The position numbers and the translations under genes are program-made. The notes beneath the pieces were generated by a model that was not told the origin of the DNA, searched no databases, and saw only the letters and a list, made by a program, of their open reading frames with translations. Positions 7,051 through 16,738 of a DNA stretch of 41,719 nucleotides are shown piece by piece; the stretch's first letter is position 1; each line of letters opens with the position of its first letter. This stretch comes from Bacteroidota bacterium (GTDB taxonomy: Bacteria; Bacteroidota; Bacteroidia; Chitinophagales; Chitinophagaceae), in contig JAEZLJ010000010.1 in assembly GCA_023415275.1 (NCBI GenBank), positions 1 through 41,719 of the forward strand, written 5' to 3'.

Positions 7051-8469
7051 ATGCAACTGTCCACCCGGTTAGCCAGGCTAATCTTTATCATCACTGCCTG
7101 CATTTTGCTTATTTTCTCCTTTATTTTATATGTACAGGTAAAAGAGCTCCTTACTTCCTATAACCAGGTCAACCAAGCTACGGTTGTCAACTTAAAGCTT
7201 GAGCAGGTATTGTCTACTCTTAAGGACGCTGAAATTGCACAACGTGGATTTTTGCTTACCAAAGACTCAGGATTTCTCAAACCTATGGAAGGGGCCAATG
7301 AACGCTCCGAAAAACTACTGCAGGAACTGCATACCCTCACACGCAACAATGCCGAACAACAAAGGAACCTTGATGCGCTGGAAACCTTCGTCCAGATCCG
7401 CTTCAAGAATTTCAACACAGTGATCGATCAGTACAATATGGAAGGCATAAGTGAGGCGACCAGGAAAGTACACCTCCTGGCCTCTGCCAGTTCCATGGAC
7501 AATATCCGGCAACATATTGCTGCCGTACAGGACATTGAAAAAAGTTTGTTGGCTGAAAGGGAACGTATCAAAAGAAAGCATAGCCTGCTGGCTCCATTAT
7601 ATGCTTTCCTGCTCATACTAACGGCACTGGCTATACTCATTTTCTTTTACGACAAGACCATGAAGCAATTGGTGCGCACCCGTAAACTCCTGGTCAAGTT
7701 GAGAGTGGTGAACGGAAAGCTGAGGCAAAAAAACCACGAAATGGAATTGTATAACAAAGAGCTTGATTCCTTTACCTATATCGCCAGCCATGACCTGAAA
7801 GAACCCTTAAGAAAAATAAGCACTTATTCAAACCTTCTCTCCGAAGAGGCAGGCGCTTGGCTAACCGAAAAGAACAGGTCCTATTTTGACAGGATTCAAA
7901 ATTCGGTGCGGCGCATGCAAAACCTGCTCGATGATCTTTTACTTTACTCCCATACCACCAAGCCTACCGTGGACTTTGAAGCTGTTGACTTAAATAGCAT
8001 TATCAGGCAGGTGGAAGAAAACCTGGCAGAAGAAATCATAGAAAATAAAGCCAGTATCCATGCAGACAATTTGCCTGTAGTGAAGGGACTACCCTTTCAG
8101 CTAAAGCAATTGTTTGAAAACCTTTTTCTCAATTCACTGAAATATAAAAGATCTGGAATAGCCCCCAGCATTTCCATAGAAAGTTCATTGATTGATAAAA
8201 CAAAAGTGAAAAAAGGAGGCTTCAAAAAGGCTAATCAATATTATAGAATTATATTCAGAGACAATGGCCTGGGATTTGAACAAACATATGCCGATAAGAT
8301 CTTTCAATTGTTTCAAAGGGTGCATACCAGCCATAGCGATGAGAACACAGGCATCGGCCTCACCATTTGCAAAAAGATCATCGAAAACCACAATGGCTTT
8401 ATCAGGGCTACCAGCCAGGTGAACAGGGGTACTTTGTTTGAAATTTATTTTCCTTATAATAAATTATAA
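7051..8469 (+). CDS. CHASE3-domain sensor histidine kinase
   Basis: This is a 472-aa membrane kinase. Membrane segment 1 is at about 10-30. A periplasmic CHASE3-type helical domain spans about 35-175 and includes the characteristic DAEIAQRGFLLTKD. Membrane segment 2 is at about 181-200. A coiled linker leads to the HisKA helix with FTYIASHDLKEPL (phospho-acceptor His247). The ATPase domain has the N box LFENLFLNSLKYK, the G1 box DNGLGF and the G2 box GIGLTICKKI. All catalytic boxes are intact. The EPLRKI variant of the H box is typical of phytochrome-like and CHASE3 kinases. It ends at a terminator and faces the receiver gene at 8652-9047, a plausible but unproven partner. Confidence 0.93.
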   Translation: MQLSTRLARLIFIITACILLIFSFILYVQVKELLTSYNQVNQATVVNLKLEQVLSTLKDAEIAQRGFLLTKDSGFLKPMEGANERSEKLLQELHTLTRNNAEQQRNLDALETFVQIRFKNFNTVIDQYNMEGISEATRKVHLLASASSMDNIRQHIAAVQDIEKSLLAERERIKRKHSLLAPLYAFLLILTALAILIFFYDKTMKQLVRTRKLLVKLRVVNGKLRQKNHEMELYNKELDSFTYIASHDLKEPLRKISTYSNLLSEEAGAWLTEKNRSYFDRIQNSVRRMQNLLDDLLLYSHTTKPTVDFEAVDLNSIIRQVEENLAEEIIENKASIHADNLPVVKGLPFQLKQLFENLFLNSLKYKRSGIAPSISIESSLIDKTKVKKGGFKKANQYYRIIFRDNGLGFEQTYADKIFQLFQRVHTSHSDENTGIGLTICKKIIENHNGFIRATSQVNRGTLFEIYFPYNKL

Positions 8470-8546
8470 ATAATGAAAGGTTTTTAAGGAAGTAGCACAA
8501 TTATTGCTGATATAAAAATAGTTTTCATAGGGTACGGATTATAAAC

Positions 8547-8580
8547 GGGCTAAGGTTTCTACCTTGAGCCCTATTTTTTT
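8547..8580 (+). terminator. intrinsic terminator after CHASE3 kinase
   Basis: GGGCTAAGGT pairs with ACCTTGAGCCC through a single bulged G, with a 4-nt loop, followed by TATTTTTTT, about 77 bp after the kinase stop codon. Confidence 0.75.
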
Positions 8581-8651
8581 GCCCACCTTTTAAACTCCCC
8601 ATAAATATTTGATGTGAAATGCAATCCCTGCCTTTGTATCCGGAAAGAAAA

Positions 8652-9047
8652 TCAATGACTCACGGTAGCGTAAGGATTTCTTTTATTGAGCAAGCCGGTT
8701 TGAATAGTACATAGCAAGGCTTCTTCTGTAAATGGCTTATATAAGAATTGGTGACCCATTTTGATCATTCGGGTGCGCATCTCTATATTAGGTGATCCGG
8801 CCGTGAAAAAGATAAGCGGGATTCCGGCCAGCATGCCATCTTCACCTACCAATTGCAAAAAGGCGTTCCCATCGGTCTCCGGCAACATCATATCACAGAG
8901 AATAAGGTCCGGCTGGTGTTTTTTGGCCAGCTCAAAGCCTATATAACCATTAGAGGCGGTCAATACATTGTAGTTACTGAGCTCCAGCAACTCCGCGGTA
9001 TTCTCCCGTACCTCTTTGTTATCCTCTATGATCAGAATATTCTTCAC
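8652..9047 (-). CDS. single-domain response regulator (receiver)
   Basis: The 131-aa CheY-like protein has only a receiver domain. The acidic pocket is in ILIIEDN (Glu8-Asp9), the phospho-acceptor Asp52 is in LILCDMMLP, the switch Thr82 is in IFFTAG, and Lys104 is in LYKPF. There is no output domain, so it acts by protein interaction or phosphotransfer. It lies 160 bp downstream of the PAS kinase on the same strand and converges on the CHASE3 kinase. Either could be its phospho-donor; the shared strand favours the PAS kinase. Confidence 0.93.
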   Translation of the reverse strand: MKNILIIEDNKEVRENTAELLELSNYNVLTASNGYIGFELAKKHQPDLILCDMMLPETDGNAFLQLVGEDGMLAGIPLIFFTAGSPNIEMRTRMIKMGHQFLYKPFTEEALLCTIQTGLLNKRNPYATVSH

Positions 9048-9207
9048 AAAAACAAAACTACCTTTCTAACCAGGAGAAAATAATGAGTTTAGTCAGCCTT
9101 TTATCTAACTATGGACAGTCTTAAGGGCTTTTAAGATTTTATTATAAGGTAGAGCGGGAATTAAATAATGGATATTAAGTAAATAAAGGGTAAGTCGTGG
9201 TTAGGCA

Positions 9208-10791
9208 TCAATCGTATACTTTGGGTATCACTACTGTAAAAGTAGATCCCTGGTTCTCTTCGCTTTCAAAAAATATATGACCATCTAATAATTCTACATA
9301 TTTCTTCACGATGTTCAATCCAAGACCTGTGCCCTGTATCGTATAGGCATTGCTGGCCCTGAAGAACTTGCCAAAAAGTTCTTTTTGTGCATCCCTGGGA
9401 ATGCCAATGCCCTCATCCCTGACTGAAAAGATAGCCTGGTCGCCCTGTTCTTTCACCATGATATATATATTCTTCCCTTCGGGTGAATATTTTACGGCAT
9501 TAGAAAGCAGGTTGAGCAATATATTGCGTAAGATCTTCTTATCCTGGTGGATTTCTTCAGGTCCCTGGAGGTCAACATGGATCTTTTGGTTCTTTCTCTT
9601 CACCATGCCATCCATCTCTTCCACGATATCTTTAATAAAAGGAGCAATACTTATATCCTGGCAGATCACCTCGGTCTTACCCTGTTCCAGTTTGTCTATC
9701 GATAAAAAATCATCCAGAATATCCGTCAGATTGCGGACAGACGCCTTAATGCGGTCAATATGTTTCTTGCGTTTTTCTTCCTGTTCTTCCGTTTTATAAT
9801 GATCCACCAATGAAATACTGGACAAAATAGCACTCAGTGGAGTCCGGAACTCATGAGATGCCAGGGAAACAAACCGGGATTTCATTTCACTCAGTTCCTG
9901 CTCTCTTTTTAAGGCTTCCGTTAGCTCCAGCGTTCTTTCAGTTACTTTATTCTCCAGGTCGGCATTGATCTGTAATATCTCCGCTTCGGCCAGCTTCCTT
10001 TGGGTAATGTCCGACCGTATCGCCAGGTATTGATAGGGTTTGTTCTTTTCGTCCAGGAAAGGAACGATGGTGGTATCCACCCAATAAAAAGATCCGTCCT
10101 TCGCCTTATTCTTCAACTCCCCCCTCCATATTCTTCCATTGGCAATAGTAACCCACAGATCGCGGATCAGCGCTTTGGGGTGAAATCCCGAGTTAATGAT
10201 CCGGTGATCCTGCCCTAATAATTCTTCCCTGGAATATTTGGAGATCTTGCAGAAGTTATCGTTTACATGTTTGATGATGCCCTTCTGGTCGGTAATGGCT
10301 ACTATAGAAGACTCATCAATAGCATATTTGTAAAGAGAGGTCTCTGATTGACTTTTTTGCAGCTGGTTTTCCAACTGGGAATTAAGCCGTTGTATCTCTT
10401 CCTCACTATTGTGTCGCCTGGTGGCATCACGTGTCACCTTTCCAAAACCAACCAATTGTCCGTTAGAATCCCTGAGCGCTGTAAATACCACATTGGCCCA
10501 AAAAATCGACCCATCTTTGCGAACACGCCAGCCCTCTATTTCAAACTGTCCTAACCGGCTGGCCAGTTCCAGGTTGCGCATTGGCTCATTCTTATCAATT
10601 TCCTCCTGCGTATAAAATAAGGAGATATGCCTGCCTATCACCTCATTGGCAGTATAGCCTTTGATGTGCTCTGCACCTTTATTCCAGCTCATGATATTAC
10701 CATCCACATCCATCATGAAAATGGCACAATCCTCCACGCTTTGTACTAAAAGCTTGTAACTCTCTCGGTTGATTTGCATTTCAGTTAACAT
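9208..10791 (-). CDS. cytoplasmic PAS-PAS sensor histidine kinase
   Basis: This 527-aa kinase has no membrane segment. The first PAS domain is at about 10-125 (DCAIFMMDVDGNIMSWNKGAE, ending GFGKVTRDATRR). The second PAS with PAC motif is at about 152-268 (SIVAITDQKGIIKHVNDNF, YQYLAIRSDITQRK). A coiled linker precedes HisKA with FVSLASHEFRTPL (His313). The ATPase domain carries the N box NILLNLLSNAVKYS, G1 DEGIGI, and GTGLGLNIVKKYVE. All catalytic motifs are complete. Soluble PAS kinases sense small molecules or redox state, but the ligand cannot be read here. The start could also be Met5. The lone receiver follows downstream. Confidence 0.94.
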   Translation of the reverse strand: MLTEMQINRESYKLLVQSVEDCAIFMMDVDGNIMSWNKGAEHIKGYTANEVIGRHISLFYTQEEIDKNEPMRNLELASRLGQFEIEGWRVRKDGSIFWANVVFTALRDSNGQLVGFGKVTRDATRRHNSEEEIQRLNSQLENQLQKSQSETSLYKYAIDESSIVAITDQKGIIKHVNDNFCKISKYSREELLGQDHRIINSGFHPKALIRDLWVTIANGRIWRGELKNKAKDGSFYWVDTTIVPFLDEKNKPYQYLAIRSDITQRKLAEAEILQINADLENKVTERTLELTEALKREQELSEMKSRFVSLASHEFRTPLSAILSSISLVDHYKTEEQEEKRKKHIDRIKASVRNLTDILDDFLSIDKLEQGKTEVICQDISIAPFIKDIVEEMDGMVKRKNQKIHVDLQGPEEIHQDKKILRNILLNLLSNAVKYSPEGKNIYIMVKEQGDQAIFSVRDEGIGIPRDAQKELFGKFFRASNAYTIQGTGLGLNIVKKYVELLDGHIFFESEENQGSTFTVVIPKVYD

Positions 10792-11057
10792 CCTGGAAAG
10801 ACCGGGTTGATTTTCATGGTAAAAATAAGACCATTTGCTGTTAGGTTTTTACTAAACTGACCGGGATTTACAATTACATATCCCTGGGCAAATGCCCAAC
10901 AGAAAGTAAAGACTTAATTCTATCATCCATAAGGGGTTTAGAACAAAAGTTGTAATTTTTACCTATCAATTCCACGGGATCTATTTTTACCCGGTTCACC
11001 ACTACCCTATACTGTTCAATGGTCCTTTTTTTGCAAGTTTTGAATAAATGACTACTT

Positions 11058-11591
11058 ATGAATAAAATAATCTTTTCGCTGCTTATCATCACAATAAGCT
11101 CCTTGACTGTTAAGGCCCAAAGGGGCACCTATGATGTGCTTTTGGGCGTGGAAGCGGCCTTTCCCACCGGGGATTTCAACTCTTATAAAACAGGGGTAGG
11201 CGGATGGATACAGGGATTGCTGGGGGTAGGTGAAACGGGGCAGGTCTCATTCACCACCGGGTATAACAGCTTTACTTTCAAAAATCCTCCACCTAATGAG
11301 AAGATCAAAACGGCTATCATTCCATTGCTGTTGGGGTACAAATACAATTGGTCCATTTTCTATGCCCATCCCCAGGCAGGGCTGGGACTTTACCGTTTGA
11401 AAGAGAAAGTAGACAATGGCGGCAGCAACACCACCACTAAAAGTTCAGATTCAGGCTTTACACTCGGCCTGGGAGCTGGTGTAAAGGTCAGCCGTTTAGA
11501 CCTGGGCGTACGCTACCAGGCAGGGTTTCCGGGTGGTGGCACCATTGGTTATTTTGGACTGAACGCGGGTTATAGTTTGATCAAAAGATAA
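11058..11591 (+). CDS. outer-membrane beta-barrel protein, 177 aa
   Basis: A signal peptide (MNKIIFSLLIITISSLTVKA, cleaved about residue 20) is followed by short amphipathic strands alternating with glycine-rich turns (GVEAAFPTGDF, GGWIQGLLGVGE, LLLGYKYNW, AHPQAGLGLY). It ends in the strand YFGLNAGYSLIKR. This is typical of the small eight-stranded barrels of Bacteroidota (the OMP_b-brl type). No specific ligand or transport role can be inferred. It is divergent from the PAS kinase with a 266-bp gap, and its stop lies 9 bp before the end of the convergent AlkB-like gene. Confidence 0.82.
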   Translation: MNKIIFSLLIITISSLTVKAQRGTYDVLLGVEAAFPTGDFNSYKTGVGGWIQGLLGVGETGQVSFTTGYNSFTFKNPPPNEKIKTAIIPLLLGYKYNWSIFYAHPQAGLGLYRLKEKVDNGGSNTTTKSSDSGFTLGLGAGVKVSRLDLGVRYQAGFPGGGTIGYFGLNAGYSLIKR

Positions 11592-11600
11592 TAACACTGA

Positions 11601-12176
11601 TCATACCGGGGATTTAAGGCTCCTGAGCGTAATGGAATAGCGGGTTTGCTGCACCGGTGCGGTACTATGCTGCCATTGAGTGCGGGCCATACCCTGCATG
11701 ATGTATAATGACCGCCTTTGAACCGGAAGGGAAATAACAGCCTTCCTGTTTTGTTTCGCCTTTTCCTGTGGCCGCAGCCTGAACTGGCAATCACTAAGCA
11801 ATGAAATACCCGCAATGATATCAAAAGGGGGAGCATCCCTGTGCCAGTTGATCACCGAACCGGGAGGGTATTCGGTCACCAGGAGCTCCGCAAAATGATC
11901 TGGCCTGATGTCCATAAAGGCTGCCAGTTTTTGCACCAGCCAGGAAAAGCTTTCCGGTATGTCCTTCCCTTTTGAAAGCACCCTCTTTTCAAAGCTCCAG
12001 TCATAGCCAAAGCTGGCTACCTTCCTTTTGGCCTCATATCCCTGGAAAAGGAAAGTATGCAATTCTGTTTCTCCAATGGCTTGCTATAGTGTAGACTCTT
12101 GCTCCTCATTGATGAACTGGGGATAATAATGAAATCCGGGAGGTAATTCAGGTTCTACAGGAAACAAGGTATCCAT
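11601..12176 (-). pseudogene. AlkB-like 2OG-Fe(II) dioxygenase interrupted by an in-frame TAG
   Basis: The reading frame starts at the ATG at 12174-12176 (MDTLFPVEPELPPGFHYYPQ...). It reads 30 codons to a TAG at 12084-12086, then continues in the same frame to the end of the gene. Together the two parts give a normal AlkB-type protein of about 190 aa. Downstream of the stop every expected feature is present: GYEAKRKVASFGYDW, the iron ligands in NWHRD (His112, Asp114 in full-length numbering) and QHS (His170), and the 2-oxoglutarate arginines in RYSITLR. These enzymes repair alkylated bases by oxidative demethylation. A TTG at 12060-12062 could serve as a restart, but it would drop the N-terminal segment. 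A recent nonsense mutation or a base error both fit. Confidence 0.8.
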
Positions 12177-12381
12177 TACTTTAAAGAAGTAAAAGCTATG
12201 CCAATTCATAGTAATAGAACTTCCGGTAAAATGAGGTCAACGGGTGACCTTACACGTTATATATAGCAAATAGCTTTTATAATCTCTTTGATGACACTTA
12301 ATGACCGTACGGCAGTCTGATCTGGAATGATTTTTTAAGTATATCATTCTTTAACTCATCTATCATTTTAAAAGAAACTAT

Positions 12382-12564
12382 ATGCAAACAAGCGACGATA
12401 AAAAACAGAAAGGCTACGATGAACCTAAGATGCCGAATCCTAATCACCAGGAACAGGCAGATCCTAACCTTACTGAGCTGAAAGGATTCACAGACCCCAA
12501 CGAAAAGCTGGAACCTTTGGATGAGGCAAAAGAAAATGAAGACACCGAAAAAAGAGAGCGGTAG
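12382..12564 (+). CDS. small disordered acidic protein, 60 aa
   Basis: The product (MQTSDDKKQKGYDEPKMPNP...) is almost wholly hydrophilic, rich in Lys, Glu, Asp, Asn and Pro, with no cysteine or membrane segment, so it is probably intrinsically disordered. Small proteins of this composition are common stress-type hypotheticals in Bacteroidota. The opposite strand also holds a longer open frame, but that one is an improbable Phe/Leu/Ile-rich shadow. It stands alone between the AlkB-like gene and GH97. Confidence 0.5.
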   Translation: MQTSDDKKQKGYDEPKMPNPNHQEQADPNLTELKGFTDPNEKLEPLDEAKENEDTEKRER

Positions 12565-12728
12565 GCATTGGCTCTCAAATAAAAAGCCAAGAGAAAATAA
12601 GCTAAAGGATTTATTCAAGGAAGGAAATCTGGAATCAATTGGTAGGAATCTGAACAGGGTCATAAATTAATTGCCCTAACTACTTTTTATTTGCATACAA
12701 ATCATGCATTCCTTTTAAACATTTCCAA

Positions 12729-14870
12729 ATGAATAAATCATTGTTCCTATTCTTATTGCTTTTCCTGGCAGGCAGCCTGGCCATGGCCCAGACCATTAGC
12801 TCACCTGATGGACAACTACAACTGCAGTTCTCTGTAAAAGACAGCGTGCCCTATTACCAGTTGAGCTATAAAGGCACTGCGGTCATCAAGTCTAGTAAAT
12901 TGGGTTTAGCTACAGTGGATGTGCCTTCCTTCCTGTCCGGTTTTGCCCTGCAGGATCAAAAAACCTCCACTTTCAATGAAAGCTGGCATCCTGTAATGGG
13001 AGAATTCAAAACCATTGTCAACCATTACAATGAACTGGAAGTGACACTGGCACAGCCACGTGTTGAGAACAGGGATCTGGTGCTCCGCTTCAGGGTATTT
13101 AATGATGGCCTGGGGTTCAGGTATGAATTCCCACAGCAAAAGAACCTGAACTACTTTGTGATCAAGGAAGAGGAATCACAATTTGCTTTGTCAGGCGACA
13201 ATAAGACCTGGTGGATCGCAGGAGATTATGATACCGAAGAATACAGCTATACCACTTCCAAATTATCGGAAGTATCTAAGCTGTTTGATAAAAGCTATGA
13301 TGGCAATGCCTCCCAGACACTTATTCCCATGGGGCTGCAAACACCCCTGATGATGAAGACCAATGGTGGCCTCTATGTGAACATTCACGAAGCGGCCTTA
13401 TTGGGCTATGCAGGCATGAATGTGACTTTGGATGATAAAAACTTTATCCTGAAAACTCACCTCACTCCAGATGCACAGGGTAATAAGGGTTATATACAAA
13501 CCCCTTTTCACACACCCTGGCGCACGGTGGTGGTTTCTCCCAATGCAGAAGGCATACTGGCCTCCAAGCTGATATTCAACCTAAATGAACCCACCAAGTA
13601 TGCTTCCACCGATTGGATCAAGCCTGTAAAGTACGTAGGTGTATGGTGGCAAATGTTTATCCCGGGTGGTGGCTCATGGAGCTATGCCGATACCAATAAT
13701 ATTCACCTGGGCATCAGTGACTACACCAAAATGAAACCCAATAAGACTCATGCCGCCAACAATGCCAATGTAAAAAAGTACATTGACTTTGCTGCCAAAC
13801 ATCATCTCAATGCGGTGCTGGTAGAAGGATGGAACCAGGGTTGGGAAGACTGGTTTGGACATTCCAAGGAATATGTGTTTGACTTTGTAACGCCCTATCC
13901 CGATTTTGATGTGGATATGCTGACCAAATATGCCGATTCCAAAGGGGTGAAGATCATTATGCACCACGAAACTTCGGCATCTGCCACCAATTACGATAGG
14001 TTGATGGATACAGCCTACCGCTTCATGGTCAACCATGGCTATAATGCAGTGAAATCAGGTTATGTGGGTAATATCATTCCCCGCGGCGAACACCATTACA
14101 GCCAATGGATGATAGACCATTACAACAGGGCCATTCAAAAGGCAGCTACCTATAAGATCATGGTCAATTCGCACGAATCGGTGCACCCTACAGGTTTGAA
14201 CCGTACCTATCCCAATGCCATTGCAGCTGAAGCCGCAAGAGGAACAGAGTTTGAGACTTTTGGAGGCAACAATCCCGAGCATACCACCATCCTTCCTTTT
14301 ACAAGACTGATGGGTGGACCCATGGATTACACGCCGGGTATCTTCCAGACCAAACTGGATTATTATCAAAAGGGTGACCCCCGCTATGTAAAGACCACGT
14401 TGGTAAAACAACTGGCCCTATACGTTACCATGTACAGCCCATTGCAGATGGCGGCTGACCTGGTAGAAAACTACGAGCGCTTCCCTGATGCATTTCAGTT
14501 CATTGAAGATGTGGCTGTAGACTGGGACGATACAAAGATCCTGGGCGCTGAACCCGGAGATTATATTACCATAGCCCGTAAGGCTAAAGGCAAGGATGAA
14601 TGGTATGTAGGTGGCATTACCGATGAGAATCCTCGTACCAGTTTAGTGGACTTTAGTTTCCTGGATCCCAATACTTCTTATGTAGCTACTATCTATGAAG
14701 ATGGCAAGGATGCACATTACATCACCAATCCGCAGAGCTACCATATCTATAAAACAATCGTCACCAGCAAATCGAAGCTGAAACAGAAACTGGCGGCAAG
14801 TGGAGGCTTCGCTATCAGCCTGAAAAAAGCGGGGAAGGATGACCTGAAGAAATATAAGAAATTGAAATAA
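12729..14870 (+). CDS. glycoside hydrolase family 97 (SusB-type alpha-glucosidase)
   Basis: The 713-aa protein has a signal peptide (about 1-20, cut after LAMA). An N-terminal beta-sandwich spans about 22-290, a TIM barrel about 300-570 and a C-terminal beta domain about 580-705. The barrel carries the GH97a landmarks GYVGNIIPRGEHHYSQW, NSHESVHPTGL and AARGTEFE. Glu483 and Glu507 are 24 residues apart, as are the general base (Glu508) and general acid (Glu532) of SusB, so it should be an inverting alpha-glucoside hydrolase. The retaining-type Asp nucleophile is not seen. It would act in the periplasm. No SusC/SusD pair is adjacent, so it is a solitary GH97. A strong terminator follows directly. 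Confidence 0.94.
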   Translation: MNKSLFLFLLLFLAGSLAMAQTISSPDGQLQLQFSVKDSVPYYQLSYKGTAVIKSSKLGLATVDVPSFLSGFALQDQKTSTFNESWHPVMGEFKTIVNHYNELEVTLAQPRVENRDLVLRFRVFNDGLGFRYEFPQQKNLNYFVIKEEESQFALSGDNKTWWIAGDYDTEEYSYTTSKLSEVSKLFDKSYDGNASQTLIPMGLQTPLMMKTNGGLYVNIHEAALLGYAGMNVTLDDKNFILKTHLTPDAQGNKGYIQTPFHTPWRTVVVSPNAEGILASKLIFNLNEPTKYASTDWIKPVKYVGVWWQMFIPGGGSWSYADTNNIHLGISDYTKMKPNKTHAANNANVKKYIDFAAKHHLNAVLVEGWNQGWEDWFGHSKEYVFDFVTPYPDFDVDMLTKYADSKGVKIIMHHETSASATNYDRLMDTAYRFMVNHGYNAVKSGYVGNIIPRGEHHYSQWMIDHYNRAIQKAATYKIMVNSHESVHPTGLNRTYPNAIAAEAARGTEFETFGGNNPEHTTILPFTRLMGGPMDYTPGIFQTKLDYYQKGDPRYVKTTLVKQLALYVTMYSPLQMAADLVENYERFPDAFQFIEDVAVDWDDTKILGAEPGDYITIARKAKGKDEWYVGGITDENPRTSLVDFSFLDPNTSYVATIYEDGKDAHYITNPQSYHIYKTIVTSKSKLKQKLAASGGFAISLKKAGKDDLKKYKKLK

Positions 14871-14880
14871 CTACCTTTAA

Positions 14881-14907
14881 AAAAGCCCGGAAGTTTCCGG
14901 GCTTTTT
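14881..14907. terminator. bidirectional intrinsic terminator after GH97
   Basis: GCCCGGA and TCCGGGC form a 7-bp stem with loop AGTT, flanked by A4 and T5 tracts that extend the pairing. It lies 11 bp after the GH97 stop. The tails on both sides would let it also work for minus-strand transcripts. Confidence 0.9.
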
Positions 14908-15010
14908 AATTCCTTTCGATACAGTTTAATGGTCTGCAACCAATACCTGCATACACAGGTATTTACTAAAAGGTTTTTTTACTTAGCAGGATGTCACTTA
15001 TCCTTATTAG

Positions 15011-15460
15011 CTATTGCTCTACCAATTCAAATCGTTCTTCCGGTTCGTTCACTTCCTCTACGTTCTCCAGTATGCGCTGGTGCCGGGCATTGCTGGCAAT
15101 GTACAGCGCAAAGGCAGCCAGCGCAGAGTCCTTGAGTAAATTGTACAGGGCCATTTGGCGGTAAGCCTTATCTGCCGTATCCATAAAATTCGGCAGGTGA
15201 ATAGTGAGAACAAAACTAAATAGCATCAGGGCCAACAGGTAAGCGGCGGTTTTCACCCAAATGTTGGTCATGAAGGAAATAGCCGCTAAAATAAAAGCGG
15301 TTCCCACCAGGTAAACCCAGGCTATGCCTCCGGGTAAGAAATCAGGGACTTTGACCAGCAGATCGTAAGGGTGGATGAAATGTTGAATTCCAAAAACGAT
15401 CATTGCAATAGCTAAAATATAGATGGCGATCCTCGAAACAATGTGTTGATTCATCACCAT
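15011..15460 (-). CDS. DoxX-like small integral membrane protein
   Basis: The 149-aa product has four hydrophobic segments: about 8-27 (VSRIAIYILAIAMIVFGIQHF), 45-62, 67-87 and 105-122. A charged C-terminal tail follows, ending in a run of Glu. The arrangement and the FGIQHFIHP motif near the first helix resemble DoxX-type membrane proteins of Bacteroidota. No catalytic residue is evident. The start is Met1 or Met3, which lie six bases apart. It is on the opposite strand to GH97, converging on the same terminator. Confidence 0.7.
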   Translation of the reverse strand: MVMNQHIVSRIAIYILAIAMIVFGIQHFIHPYDLLVKVPDFLPGGIAWVYLVGTAFILAAISFMTNIWVKTAAYLLALMLFSFVLTIHLPNFMDTADKAYRQMALYNLLKDSALAAFALYIASNARHQRILENVEEVNEPEERFELVEQ

Positions 15461-15664
15461 AGATTTAAGATTATAAAGTTACACTATTTAAATGGGAGCC
15501 TTTATTTAAGAGGATAAACGGACGCCATTTATGCACAGGGGATGCGGTACGTTAATTCAATTAACAGCATCAGCCATTTATGTAGACTTATAGCCTTGCT
15601 CATACAGGTGAAGCGTATAGATATGCTACTGCCCGGCTCCCTTAATGGCAATTATTTCAACCAT

Positions 15665-16546
15665 CTATTTCACCACCTGTGGTAACAATTGGCGCTTGTC
15701 AAGCCCGCAATCCTTTCCAAAGTTGGTGCGTATATGATTCATCAGGCATTCTGCCCGCAAGGAGGAAAAAGGATGCGTACGAAAGAAGTCTTCCAGTTCG
15801 CTGTAATGATTTTCATGACTGGCCATTTCTTTCCAGAACGAAACGGCAGTGCACACATCATAGCCCAGTTCATTGGTCAGGTTGATGCCATAATAATCTG
15901 CTTCCAGCTCATTCTTTTGATTGAAAGAAGCAGTGAGGAATTTCTTCAGCTCAAAAATGGTAGCTCCTGTTTGTTCGCCAAACACCTTGGTAGATAATTC
16001 CATCTCCTGTATGGTTGACTTGATATGTCCCATTTCCGAATGGCCGATCTCATGACCTATTATGGCGTACAACAGGTCATCCTTGCCCTTGCATTTTTCA
16101 AGCATGCCCGAGGTAATGTAAATGCGGCCTCCAAAAGTAAAGGCATTGACCATGGTATCTTTAAGTGCGTAAATGGCATATTGAATATGTGAAGGATCTT
16201 CCCGCACACTCAATAAGTCGTTCATCACTTTGGTAAGCTTTGTTTTTAGTGCGGCATCATTCACCAGTTTGAACTCGCCTTCTTGAAGCATCTGTTGATG
16301 GAACATCAATCCATAGGCTGTCTGCACACTGTCCGTGATGGATTTACGCGAAACACCAAGATTGCGGATCAGGTCCCCCGCCTTCTCCAGCTTGCGGCTC
16401 ATAGGCTTGGCTGCCACGCCGCTGTCAATACAGCTGTACGAATAGGTCTGTGCTCTTTTGTTTACAGGTGTATCAGCATCCTGCCCAAGATTATCACAGG
16501 CCATCAATTGAAACAATGCAACAAATAGTACCAGGTTACGTATCAT
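15665..16546 (-). CDS. M48-family zinc metallopeptidase, lipoprotein
   Basis: The 293-aa protein has a lipoprotein signal ending in the lipobox LMAC (Cys17), so it should be anchored in the periplasm. The zinc motif is HEIGH (His165, Glu166, His169) within AIIGHEIGHSEMGH. The third ligand is a Glu in NELEADYYG (about 213-215). Upstream, the GRIYITSGMLEKC segment is the usual strand before the active site in the BepA/Oma1-like M48 group. No TPR repeat follows, so it is a compact form. Such peptidases usually degrade misfolded envelope proteins. It stands alone, with about 200-bp gaps on both sides. Confidence 0.92.
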   Translation of the reverse strand: MIRNLVLFVALFQLMACDNLGQDADTPVNKRAQTYSYSCIDSGVAAKPMSRKLEKAGDLIRNLGVSRKSITDSVQTAYGLMFHQQMLQEGEFKLVNDAALKTKLTKVMNDLLSVREDPSHIQYAIYALKDTMVNAFTFGGRIYITSGMLEKCKGKDDLLYAIIGHEIGHSEMGHIKSTIQEMELSTKVFGEQTGATIFELKKFLTASFNQKNELEADYYGINLTNELGYDVCTAVSFWKEMASHENHYSELEDFFRTHPFSSLRAECLMNHIRTNFGKDCGLDKRQLLPQVVK

Positions 16547-16738
16547 GAGTTGTAGACTGCAAAATAAACGCCAATTCGTTTACCATTTCATTTGCATATA
16601 ATGTAGATATCAACGCCTTATCTGGGAAACTGAAAGGGCTTTAGGCAATAAGGATATTTATAAATTCGCTGCTTAACTTCTGTTCTGTTGCTTATTAAAG
16701 ATAGTAAGTTGAGCAATACATATTGCCTGAAAACATTA

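Noticed and set aside
10874..11128. Minus-strand frame of 84 codons in the gap before the beta-barrel gene
   Set aside because: It overlaps the signal peptide of the barrel gene on the other strand and has no recognisable features.
12298..12663. Minus-strand frame of 121 codons, rich in Phe, Leu and Ile
   Set aside because: It overlaps the more natural acidic 60-aa plus-strand gene and looks like the reverse of a Lys/Glu-rich sequence.
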